Positions 8,070 through 13,812 of a stretch of DNA of 16,745 bases are shown one piece after another (positions within the stretch are counted from its first letter, which is position 1; each line of letters opens with the position of its first letter). Origin of the DNA: Bog-756 sp036553725 (GTDB lineage: Bacteria; Actinomycetota; Acidimicrobiia; Acidimicrobiales; RAAP-2); assembly GCA_036553725.1 (NCBI GenBank), contig DATBOO010000025.1, positions 1 to 16,745 on the forward strand, read 5' to 3'. Under the pieces are notes generated by a model. That model ran no database searches and was not told where the DNA came from. It was given only the letters and a program-made list of their open reading frames with translations. The position numbers and the translations under genes were made by a program.

Positions 8070-8675
8070 TCAGGCCCCCGGGTCCTCGACCCGCCGGAAG
8101 TCGAAGGGCAGGTCCCCGATGCGGACCAGCACCGAGGCCACCGCCCGTCCCAGGGGGGCCAGCACCTCGTCGAGGCTGTCCGGTTGCTCGAGGATGCCCT
8201 CGTCCATCTGGCACGATCCCTCGTAGGAGACCTCGATGGCCCATTCGGAGAGGTCGTGGCCCTCGCCGGAGAGGACCTGTTCGATGGTGGCGGAACCCCG
8301 GTCCAGGGGTTCCTCCCCCAGGACGTCGAGGTGCACGGGGAGCACCCCGATGAGGGGACCGGGCTCGGGCGCCTCGGCCAGGCCCTGTATCCGGAAAGCG
8401 ATCTCGACCAGCACCTCGGGGAGCTCGTCCGGCTCTTCGCCGATGGCCCAGCTCCGGTAGGCGGTCTGGCTCCAGGTCGGCCAGTCCAGGCTGGTGTCGA
8501 CACGTATCCGCGCCGGGCGCTCCTCGCCGGGGAGGCTGTACGAGGTCTCGAAGCTCACGTCGCCCAGGAAGACGTCCACCTGGAACCGCTCCTCGACGGC
8601 CTGGCGCTGCAGCAACGCGGCCTCGAACGCGTGCCGGTGGGAGCCGACGAGTTGGGCGAACACGTGGTCGAGCAT
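8070..8675 (-). CDS. Conserved-looking hypothetical protein, 201 residues
   Basis: I do not recognise this family. The product is acidic, has no signal peptide or membrane segment, and is mostly alternating hydrophobic and charged residues with repeated strand-like stretches (VDVFLGDVSFETSYSL near 33-48, ATIEQVL near 128-134, WAIEVSYEG near 144-152). Codon use is the same as in its neighbours, with GC-rich third positions, which supports a real gene. ATG 8675 has TAGCCT ten bases upstream in the promoter shared with the divergent phosphodiesterase gene. No operon partner lies downstream: the pentapeptide-protein gene converges with it across about 106 bases. It is probably a soluble cytoplasmic protein. 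Confidence 0.7.
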   Translation of the reverse strand: MLDHVFAQLVGSHRHAFEAALLQRQAVEERFQVDVFLGDVSFETSYSLPGEERPARIRVDTSLDWPTWSQTAYRSWAIGEEPDELPEVLVEIAFRIQGLAEAPEPGPLIGVLPVHLDVLGEEPLDRGSATIEQVLSGEGHDLSEWAIEVSYEGSCQMDEGILEQPDSLDEVLAPLGRAVASVLVRIGDLPFDFRRVEDPGA

Positions 8676-8685
8676 GGCGGGGCAG

Positions 8686-8695
8686 AGGCTACCGT
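8686..8695. promoter_or_regulatory. Second copy of the bidirectional core AGGCTACCGT
   Basis: This 10-mer is identical to 5561-5570. TACCGT (8690-8695) lies exactly six bases before ATG 8702 of the phosphodiesterase gene. On the minus strand TAGCCT (8691-8686) lies ten bases before ATG 8675. GGGGCAG also precedes the element in both copies. Confidence 0.65.
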
Positions 8696-8701
8696 TCTTC
8701 C

Positions 8702-9592
8702 ATGCCCGGCTCTCCCGACCCGCTCAAGCCCTCGCCGTGGCCGGATCGGCGGGTCATCGCCTATGCCCATCAGGGCGGGGCATGGGAGGCCCCGTCGTCC
8801 ACCCTCCACGCCATCGGCGCCGCCGTCGAGGCCGGGGCCACCGGTATCGAGCTCGACGTCCACGCCACCGCCGACGGGCAGTTGGTGGTGTGCCACGACC
8901 CGACGGTGGACCGGACCACCGACCGCGTCGGTCGGATCGCCGACCTGCCCTTCGACGTGCTGCGCACCCTCGACAACGCCTACTGGTGGGCGCCGGGGGC
9001 GGATGTCTCCCCGGGTCTCCCGCTCGACCGCTACCCGTTCCGGGGCCGTGCTCCCGACGACCGCCGGTTTCGCATCGCGCTGCTCGAGGAGGTGCTCGAG
9101 GAGTTCCCCGGGGTGGTGCTCAACCTCGACATCAAGCAGACCGCGCCAGCGGTGGCGCCGTACGAACAGGCCCTGGCGGCGATGCTGCGGCGCTTCCGCC
9201 GGGTCGACGACGTCATCGTGGCCTCCTTCATCGACTCGGCCACCGACTCCTTCTCCTCGTTCGCGCCGGAGGTCCCGACGTCGGCGGGAACCGCGGCCGT
9301 CGCCGGGTTCCTCCAGTCGGTGCGGGCCGGCGAGGCGCCGGCACCGATGCCCCACGTGGCCCTGCAGGTCCCGGTCAGCTACGGCGAGGTCGTGCTGGTC
9401 GACCAGCCCTTCGTTGACGCGGCCCACCAACAGGGCCTCGCCGTGCATGTCTGGACCATCGAGGAGGAGCCGGAGATGGAGAGGCTCTGCCGACTCGGGG
9501 TCGACGGGATCATCACCGACCGCCCCACTGCCCTGGTGGCGGTCCTCAACCGGCTCGGCTGCGCCTGGGGCGGACCCGGCGGGCCACGGTGA
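8702..9592 (+). CDS. Glycerophosphodiester phosphodiesterase family protein
   Basis: The product has 296 residues and a GDPD TIM-barrel layout. Active-site residues are H23 in AHQGG, E50 and D52 in IELDVH, and the second histidine H65 in CHDPTVDRTT. KQ in LDIKQT (about 145-147) and VWTIEEE, then GVDGIITDRP near the end, match later barrel strands. The enzyme hydrolyses glycerophosphodiesters, such as those from deacylated phospholipids, to glycerol-3-phosphate and an alcohol. The usual HR at the active site is HQ here; the histidine pair and the acidic ligands are kept, so activity is likely though substrate preference may differ. There is no signal peptide, so it should be cytoplasmic. ATG 8702 is set by the TACCGT box six bases upstream. 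It stands alone: the next plus-strand gene starts 189 bases later. Confidence 0.88.
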   Translation: MPGSPDPLKPSPWPDRRVIAYAHQGGAWEAPSSTLHAIGAAVEAGATGIELDVHATADGQLVVCHDPTVDRTTDRVGRIADLPFDVLRTLDNAYWWAPGADVSPGLPLDRYPFRGRAPDDRRFRIALLEEVLEEFPGVVLNLDIKQTAPAVAPYEQALAAMLRRFRRVDDVIVASFIDSATDSFSSFAPEVPTSAGTAAVAGFLQSVRAGEAPAPMPHVALQVPVSYGEVVLVDQPFVDAAHQQGLAVHVWTIEEEPEMERLCRLGVDGIITDRPTALVAVLNRLGCAWGGPGGPR

Positions 9593-9631
9593 GGGTCCGG
9601 CTGGTCACATTGCCCGCGTCAGTCGGGCGGA

Positions 9632-9646
9632 GGCCCCGCCGGGGTC
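9632..9646 (-). terminator. Possible hairpin just after the bL37-like gene
   Basis: GGCCCC-GCC-GGGGTC forms a near-perfect 6-bp stem overlapping the stop of the small ribosomal gene and facing the end of the phosphodiesterase gene. There is no U-run, so termination is only suggested. Confidence 0.3.
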
Positions 9647-9728
9647 AGCCTCGTCCGCAGTTCGGCTTCTTGCCGTGATTGGCCTTCTTCTTGGCCCGGA
9701 GCTTGCGCTTGTTGGTTCGCTTCGACAC
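9645..9728 (-). CDS. Small ribosomal protein, bL37-like (27 residues)
   Basis: The gap between the phosphodiesterase and DUF192 genes holds a 27-codon minus-strand frame from GTG 9728 to TGA 9645. It encodes a highly basic peptide, about 11 Lys/Arg in the first 15 residues, followed by KANHGKKPN at residues 15-23. The ANHGK(K/R)PN end and the lysine/arginine-rich start match bL37, the roughly 24-residue large-subunit protein of mycobacterial and other actinobacterial ribosomes. It would sit in the 50S subunit. A few extra residues (CGRG) follow the usual end. A TACCAT box (9738-9743) lies nine bases before the GTG, so transcription with almost no leader is plausible. It is short enough to be missed by gene callers. 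The identification rests on motif similarity from memory. Confidence 0.8.
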   Translation of the reverse strand: MSKRTNKRKLRAKKKANHGKKPNCGRG

Positions 9729-9781
9729 AGTCCGGACATGGTAGTCGCTGTGGCCCCGGTGCGGCTGACGGGGGTAAGTCG

Positions 9782-10111
9782 GTGACCTGGTTGCTGCGGG
9801 ACGGCGACGTGCTGGCCGCGGCCGAAGTGGCCGCCGGTGCGGTCGAGCGCACCCGGGGGCTGCTGGGCCAGACCGGCTACCAGGGGGCGATGGTGCTGCC
9901 CCGGACCCGGTCGGTCCACACCTTCGGCATGCGCTTCGCCATCGACGTGGCCATCTGCGACAAGGACATGGTCGTCATCGGGGTGACCCGGCTGCGACCA
10001 TGGCGGATCAGTGTCCCACGCAGGGGCGGCCGGTCGGTGGTCGAGGCCCAGGCCGGCGCGTTCGAGCGCTGGGGGCTGAAGCCGGGCGACAAGTTGGAGC
10101 TGCGGGGATGA
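9782..10111 (+). CDS. DUF192 family protein
   Basis: The product has 109 residues with the DUF192 core: RTRGLLGQ (about 23-30), GAMVLP (35-40), then VHTFGMRFAIDVAICD (45-60), and a C-terminal GLKPGDKLEL strand. The biochemical role of this small beta-barrel family is not established. Some members carry export signals; this one has none and should be cytoplasmic. The start is GTG 9782 behind GGGGG about eight bases upstream. Its TGA overlaps the rsmI ATG in ATGA at 10108-10111, so the two are translationally coupled. A link to ribosome or RNA modification is only guilt by association. Confidence 0.85.
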   Translation: MTWLLRDGDVLAAAEVAAGAVERTRGLLGQTGYQGAMVLPRTRSVHTFGMRFAIDVAICDKDMVVIGVTRLRPWRISVPRRGGRSVVEAQAGAFERWGLKPGDKLELRG

Positions 10112-11217
10112 ACGAGCCGGATGGAGGCGACAGGCGGGGCCCCGACCCGGATCCCGACCTCGACCCGGACGTCCTCGAGGAGCTCGAGCTGTGGGGCGGC
10201 CCGGACGTCGACGACGACCCACCTGAACCGCCGGACCGGGCCGCCGGGGCCGCCGGGACCGCCGGGACCCCACCCGATCCTGCGGACAGAGGCGCCGCCG
10301 GCCGGGCCGCCCCCGGGGGCGGGGTGGTGCTGGTCGGGACCCCGATCGGCAACCTGGGCGACCTGTCGCCCCGGGCGGTGCAGGCCCTCGAGGGCTCCGA
10401 CGTCATCTACTGCGAGGACACCCGGCACTCCCGCAAGCTGCTCACCCATGCCGGCATCACCGGCACACCCCTCAGATCGCTCCACGAGCACAACGAGGAC
10501 GAACGGATCGACGAGGTCCTCCGCGCCGCCGCCGACGGAGGCACCGTGGCGGTCATCAGCGACGCCGGGATGCCGGGGATCTCGGATCCGGGCCGTCGGG
10601 TGGTGGCCGCGGCGGCCCGCTCCGGCGTGACCGTCACCGTGGTGCCCGGCCCCTCGGCTGTCCTCACCGCCCTGGTGGCCAGCGGGCTGCCCACCGATCG
10701 CTTCTGCTTCGAAGGGTTCCTGCCCCGCTCGGGGCCGGAGCGCCGCCGGCGCCTGGCCTCGCTGGCCACGGAGACCCGGACGGCGGTGCTGTTCGAGGCG
10801 CCGGGCCGGGTCGAGGGCACCCTCTCTGACCTGGCCGACGCGTGCGGAGGCGACCGGCCGGCGTCGGTGGCCCGGGAGCTGACCAAGCTGCACGAGGAGG
10901 TCTGGAGGGGCACGCTGGCCGAGCTGGCCGACCGGTCGGCGGCGGAGCCGGTCCGGGGCGAGGTGGTACTGGTGCTCGGCGGAGCTGCCCCGTCCGGGCC
11001 GGCGGCTGTGGACGACGCCGTCCTGACCACGGCCCTGGCCGACCGGCTGTCGGCCGGGGAACGGACCCGGGGCGTGGTCGACGATCTGGCCGCGGTCTTC
11101 GGGGTACCGCGCCGGCGGGTCTACGAGCTCGCCCTGGCTCTCCGGGACCGGACGACAGAGGATCCCCGGGGTGGCGGAGTTGTCGGATCCGCCCCCCCGG
11201 GCCCACCGCCGGAATGA
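10108..11217 (+). CDS. rsmI: 16S rRNA (cytidine1402-2'-O)-methyltransferase with an acidic N-terminal extension
   Basis: The product has 369 residues. The RsmI/tetrapyrrole-methylase domain runs from about 72: VVLVGTPIGNLGDLSPRA (73-90), CEDTRHSRKLL (102-112), SDAGMPGISDPG (151-162), VVPGPSA (178-184), and ARELTKLHEE (255-264). It 2'-O-methylates C1402 of 16S rRNA in the decoding centre using SAM. Family members are usually about 280 residues; the extra 72 at the front are rich in Asp, Glu, Pro, Gly and Ala and look disordered. ATG 10108 is chosen because it overlaps the DUF192 stop (ATGA). A start at GTG near 10321 would give a standard-length protein. It may share its transcript with DUF192; msrA follows after about 97 bases with its own ribosome site. 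Confidence 0.92.
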   Translation: MNEPDGGDRRGPDPDPDLDPDVLEELELWGGPDVDDDPPEPPDRAAGAAGTAGTPPDPADRGAAGRAAPGGGVVLVGTPIGNLGDLSPRAVQALEGSDVIYCEDTRHSRKLLTHAGITGTPLRSLHEHNEDERIDEVLRAAADGGTVAVISDAGMPGISDPGRRVVAAAARSGVTVTVVPGPSAVLTALVASGLPTDRFCFEGFLPRSGPERRRRLASLATETRTAVLFEAPGRVEGTLSDLADACGGDRPASVARELTKLHEEVWRGTLAELADRSAAEPVRGEVVLVLGGAAPSGPAAVDDAVLTTALADRLSAGERTRGVVDDLAAVFGVPRRRVYELALALRDRTTEDPRGGGVVGSAPPGPPPE

Positions 11218-11262
11218 CGCCCCTCATCGAAGGGTTGTAGAACAGAGAGAGAGGCGTCGCAG

Positions 11263-11279
11263 CGCGGGTGTTTTCCGCG
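11263..11279 (+). other. Stem-loop upstream of msrA
   Basis: CGCGG (11263-11267) pairs with CCGCG (11275-11279) around a GTGTTTT loop. It lies between rsmI and the msrA ribosome site and could end the rsmI transcript or affect the msrA leader. No clear promoter box was seen in this gap. Confidence 0.3.
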
Positions 11280-11303
11280 AGATGTGGTGCTGAGGGCAAC
11301 CGA

Positions 11304-11309
11304 GAGGAG
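11304..11309 (+). promoter_or_regulatory. Strong Shine-Dalgarno GAGGAG-type site for msrA
   Basis: The run GAGAGGAG ends five bases before ATG 11315. It decides between GTG 11309, which it overlaps, and ATG 11315. It is the clearest ribosome site in a window where many genes appear leaderless. Confidence 0.6.
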
Positions 11310-11314
11310 TGGAC

Positions 11315-11857
11315 ATGTTCGGACGCAGCCAGGAGGACAAGGCCCAGGCCCCGGGAATCGCCCCCGATGACATCCCCGAAGGCCTCGACCGGGTGGCATT
11401 CGCCGCCGGCTGCTTCTGGGGGGTGGAGGAGTTCCTCCGGGCGATCCCCGGCGTGGTCGACGCCATCTCCGGTTACGAGGGCGGGGAGGTGGACCACCCG
11501 ACCTACGAGCAGGTGTGCTCGGGGAGCACCGGCCACGCCGAAGCGGTGCTGGTCACCTTCGACCCCGCCCGGGTCTCCTTCGACGAGTTGTTGGAGGAGT
11601 TCTGGCGCCATCACGATCCGACCACCCCCAACCGCCAGGGTCCCGACCGCGGCACCCAGTACCGGTCGGCGGTGTTCACCCACGACGATGCCCAGGAGAA
11701 GACGGCCCGGGCGTCGCTCGACGAGTTCCAGGACCGGTTCAAGCGCCCCATCGTGACCGAGGTCACCCCGGCGACCACGTTCTGGCCGGCGGAGGAGTAC
11801 CACCAGCGCTTCACCGAGCGCACCGGACGGGGTGGCTGCCACGTCGCCAATTGGTGA
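11315..11857 (+). CDS. msrA: Peptide-methionine (S)-S-oxide reductase MsrA
   Basis: The product has 180 residues. The catalytic motif GCFWG is at 32-36 with nucleophile Cys33. YEGG (54-57), HAEAV (74-78), the WRHHDPTTPNRQGPDRGTQYRS segment (97-118) and FWPAEEYHQ (156-164) are all as expected for MsrA. A C-terminal Cys175 in GGCHV may act as the resolving cysteine. It reduces methionine-S-sulfoxide in damaged proteins or as the free amino acid, using thioredoxin, in the cytoplasm. ATG 11315 is used because AGGAG lies five bases upstream; GTG 11309 would overlap that site. It is probably transcribed alone and converges with the Nudix gene. Confidence 0.95.
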   Translation: MFGRSQEDKAQAPGIAPDDIPEGLDRVAFAAGCFWGVEEFLRAIPGVVDAISGYEGGEVDHPTYEQVCSGSTGHAEAVLVTFDPARVSFDELLEEFWRHHDPTTPNRQGPDRGTQYRSAVFTHDDAQEKTARASLDEFQDRFKRPIVTEVTPATTFWPAEEYHQRFTERTGRGGCHVANW

Positions 11858-11902
11858 ACCTCGCCCCTGAGCCGTCGCCGGTTCGGGACGGTCAGCGGGG
11901 TT

Positions 11903-12352
11903 CTAACGCCACTGGGTGAGGGCCTGGCGCACGTAGGGCCGGAGCGGCAACGCCCAGGCGTCGGCCACCGGCACCCATCGGGCATTGTCGGTGGACCCGC
12001 CCACCTCGTGGCGGAGTGCCCCCGAAAACGAGGCGATGGTGTAGATGATCCGGACCGTGTGCAGGCTGGTCCCGTCGGGCACGTCGATCACGTCCGACAG
12101 CACCCCCCGCAGTTCGCCGACGCCCACTGTCAGCCCGGTCTCCTCGGCGAACTCCCGGCGGAGACCGCCGACCGGGTCCTCGCCATGGTCGAGGCCACCG
12201 CCGGGGAGGAACCACTCACCGCCGACGCTGAGCCAGGGTGCCGCCCGCACCAGCAGGACCCGGCCGTCCCGGTCCTCGCAGATCCCGTAGACCGCCACCC
12301 GCTGCTCGGTGCGTTCGGGGTCAGCAAGACCAGATTCGTGCCCACCGGTCAA
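11903..12352 (-). CDS. Nudix hydrolase
   Basis: The Nudix box is complete: a Gly, five residues, Glu, seven residues, REF-A-EE-T-GL (around GGLDHGED and RREFAEETGL). It is preceded by the first strand VAVYGICEDRDGRVLLVR and WFLPGG. Enzymes of this family hydrolyse nucleoside diphosphates linked to another group; the substrate is unknown. The start is uncertain. The frame is open to TTG 12436, but a TAGGTT box at 12410-12405 would exclude it. TTG 12352 and GTG 12298 both leave the whole domain intact, and 12352 is given here as a compromise. The protein is about 150 residues. It lies immediately downstream of vapC on the same strand and converges with msrA. Confidence 0.85.
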   Translation of the reverse strand: MTGGHESGLADPERTEQRVAVYGICEDRDGRVLLVRAAPWLSVGGEWFLPGGGLDHGEDPVGGLRREFAEETGLTVGVGELRGVLSDVIDVPDGTSLHTVRIIYTIASFSGALRHEVGGSTDNARWVPVADAWALPLRPYVRQALTQWR

Positions 12353-12452
12353 CGCCGCAACCCGCCGCTCCCCACCGGTACGCCAAGCCCCTGTCGTCCG
12401 ATCGAACCTAGTGACGCACCCTGGAGCCGATGGCAACCTTCATGAACATCCG

Positions 12453-12839
12453 TCACACCAACAGCGTCTCCACCTGATAACGCGCAATTAGCGCATCGGC
12501 GGTGACGATTCGCAATCGCAAGTGGCGGGCCTGCGCCACCAAGAGTCGGTCGAAGGGATCCCGGTGAAGCCGCGGCAGCTGGCTCACGGCCAGGGCGTGG
12601 TTGTGCTCGACCGGAAGTGGCTCCACCCCGATCGCTTGCAAGCGGTCGGGTACATACCGCCTGGGGTCGTCGGGCAGATCGAGCCTGCCGAGCTGAACCT
12701 TGATGGCGATTTCCCAGGAGCTGGCCGCCGAGAGCAGGAGCTCGTTCGCCGGGTCTTCGAGCGGGCCGAGGTGCTTGCCCAGCCGTTCCGGCTCGGCAAG
12801 GAGCCAGAGGAAGACGTGGGTGTCGAGAAGGAGGCGCAT
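12453..12839 (-). CDS. vapC: VapC-type PIN-domain toxin
   Basis: The product has 128 residues and is a PIN-domain ribonuclease. The acidic metal site is intact: D6 in LLLDTHVFLW, E43 in SSWEIAIK, D94 and D97 in HRDPFDRLL, and D115 in VTADALI. VapC toxins cut specific tRNA or rRNA when the antitoxin is lost. The ATG at 12839 follows the antitoxin stop by two bases, so the two are co-translated. All catalytic residues are kept, so the toxin should be active. The RNA target cannot be read from the sequence. Confidence 0.92.
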   Translation of the reverse strand: MRLLLDTHVFLWLLAEPERLGKHLGPLEDPANELLLSAASSWEIAIKVQLGRLDLPDDPRRYVPDRLQAIGVEPLPVEHNHALAVSQLPRLHRDPFDRLLVAQARHLRLRIVTADALIARYQVETLLV

Positions 12840-12841
12840 GC

Positions 12842-13075
12842 TCAGGTCTCGAAAGTGTCCAGGACGTCATCATCGAGGGGTGCATCGAAGTCAGCTGGGA
12901 CGGAGAGACGGCCGCGATCGATGCCGAAGGCGCGTGGTGTCCCGGGGCGCAGCGCAACGAGACGAGCAGCCGGTTGGCCTCGCCGGGTGATGAGGACCTC
13001 CTCCCCTGCTGCGACATCATCCAGCAACTGCGACAGGTGGGTCTTGGCCTCATGGACACCGACAGACTTAGTCAT
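12842..13075 (-). CDS. vapB: Phd/YefM-type antitoxin (VapB) of the vapBC pair
   Basis: The product has 77 residues. The N-terminal DNA-binding part, VHEAKTHLSQLLDDVAAGEEVLITRRGQPAARLVAL (about 7-42), is a Phd/YefM fold. The acidic C-terminus (LSVPADFDAPLDDDVLDTFE, about 57-76) should bind the toxin. It neutralises VapC and, by family analogy, represses its own promoter. ATG 13075 has TAGACT (13087-13082) exactly six bases upstream, so the transcript is probably leaderless. Two palindromic sites cover the start codon (listed separately). Confidence 0.9.
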   Translation of the reverse strand: MTKSVGVHEAKTHLSQLLDDVAAGEEVLITRRGQPAARLVALRPGTPRAFGIDRGRLSVPADFDAPLDDDVLDTFET

Positions 13076-13085
13076 GGACTTAGTC
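13065..13085. promoter_or_regulatory. Tandem palindromes over the vapB start: likely autoregulatory operator
   Basis: GACTTAGTC occurs at 13065-13073 and again at 13077-13085, with a 12-base period. Each is a palindrome, GACT-T-AGTC. The pair spans the vapB ATG and overlaps the TAGACT -10 box. A Phd-type antitoxin dimer binding here would block initiation; this is inferred from the family and the site layout. Confidence 0.6.
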
Positions 13086-13087
13086 TA
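13082..13087 (-). promoter_or_regulatory. -10 box TAGACT for a leaderless vapBC transcript
   Basis: On the minus strand TAGACT is followed by AAGTCC and then ATG 13075. The upstream context ACAATAGACT (13091-13082) is repeated in the opposite orientation at 13784-13793. Confidence 0.55.
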
Positions 13088-13230
13088 TTGTCGCTTTGGG
13101 TTGGCCCGCCAGACGCCGCACTCTGGTCCGGGTCCGGTGAGGAATGGAAGAGACTTCTTGCCCAAGCTCAGCACCGTGCACCAATGCGCACACCTTCAGG
13201 TGCGGAGCACCGCCGGAACAACGGCGCCGA

Positions 13231-13527
13231 CTAGCCCGCGTGCCGAGTGACGTACTCGTCGAGCGCCTCCCGACTGACGTCGGCGAGTCGCCGGCCTTCG
13301 GTGGCTGCGATCTTCTCCAGGGCGCTCCGGGTGCTCGGGGCGATCCGTACGGTGAGCTTCGGGGTGTGCTCGGAGCCGCCGGTGATCGTTGGCCGGCCGC
13401 GGCGAGCGATGGCGCGCTCGGCCATCTCTCCGGCCACCGGCTCAGTGAGCCGGGTGCCGTCGGCCAGGTGGATCTCCTCGGCGGCAAGGTCGACATCGGG
13501 CCGGATGGTGGGTCCGAACTTCGTCAT
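13231..13527 (-). CDS. Ribbon-helix-helix (CopG-like) antitoxin
   Basis: The product has 98 residues. The C-terminal part, PKLTVRIAPSTRSALEKIAA (56-75) and LADVSREALDEYVTR (81-95), has the strand-helix-helix pattern of an RHH DNA-binding domain. The N-terminal 50 residues (FGPTIRPDVDLAAEE and TRLTEPVAGEMAERA) resemble the toxin-binding arm of actinobacterial antitoxins of this layout. ATG 13527 overlaps the toxin stop in ATGA, a reversed toxin-first order. Its partner toxin is frameshifted, so this may now be an orphan antitoxin or a leftover still able to bind related toxins. It should act in the cytoplasm on its own promoter. Confidence 0.8.
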   Translation of the reverse strand: MTKFGPTIRPDVDLAAEEIHLADGTRLTEPVAGEMAERAIARRGRPTITGGSEHTPKLTVRIAPSTRSALEKIAATEGRRLADVSREALDEYVTRHAG

Positions 13528-13765
13528 GAGGTTCCCTTTCGGTAGTGGGTGGGCGTTACGTGAATGACGAGCACGCAGTCAGGCCGGTCGACGGCGACGA
13601 TCTCCAGTTCGCGGCCTCTTTCGTCGGGGCCGAGCCGGCTATATGTCTGGTCACCAGTGATCTCGTCGGTCGCCACGTCCGGCTCGACCGTGTCTATGAC
13701 GTTGCGGGCACTGGCTCGATCCGATGGTGCCGGCTGGTACGGGTGAATCGGATCGGCTTCGTCAC
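13524..13765 (-). pseudogene. Frameshifted toxin gene paired with the RHH antitoxin
   Basis: The first 16 codons from GTG 13765 encode PIRFTRTSRHHRI, the usual opening of a small actinobacterial toxin family. They then run to a stop at 13694. The rest of the protein continues in another frame: RASARNVIDTVEPDV, then RLGPDERGRELEIVAVD and VLVIHVTPTHYR, ending in TGA 13524 in ATGA with the antitoxin. The span is 242 bases, one short of a multiple of three, so a single-base loss near 13718-13722 explains it. The downstream frame has no ATG or early start of its own, with a TGA just before the region. It may be a true pseudogene, a sequencing error, or, less likely, programmed frameshifting. The family assignment is from memory of the pattern. 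Confidence 0.7.
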
Positions 13766-13771
13766 CTCAAC

Positions 13772-13777
13772 ATTATA
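13772..13777 (-). promoter_or_regulatory. Perfect TATAAT -10 box, leaderless toxin-antitoxin promoter
   Basis: A consensus TATAAT is followed by GTTGAG and then GTG 13765, the six-base spacing of a leaderless start. No good -35 was seen. It is the only perfect consensus -10 noticed in this GC-rich window and supports GTG 13765 as the original toxin start. Confidence 0.65.
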
Positions 13778-13812
13778 GCCGACACAATAGACTTGAATGC
13801 CTACCTCACGGG

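Noticed and set aside
8184..9785. A 533-codon plus-strand frame spanning the unknown gene and the phosphodiesterase
   Set aside because: It crosses two supported genes in the wrong frame and is low-complexity Arg/Pro/Ser in the second half.
13076..13230. The gap between vapB and the RHH antitoxin as a possible small gene
   Set aside because: Apart from the vapB promoter and palindromes at its left edge, no frame with coding character or RNA-like structure was recognised.
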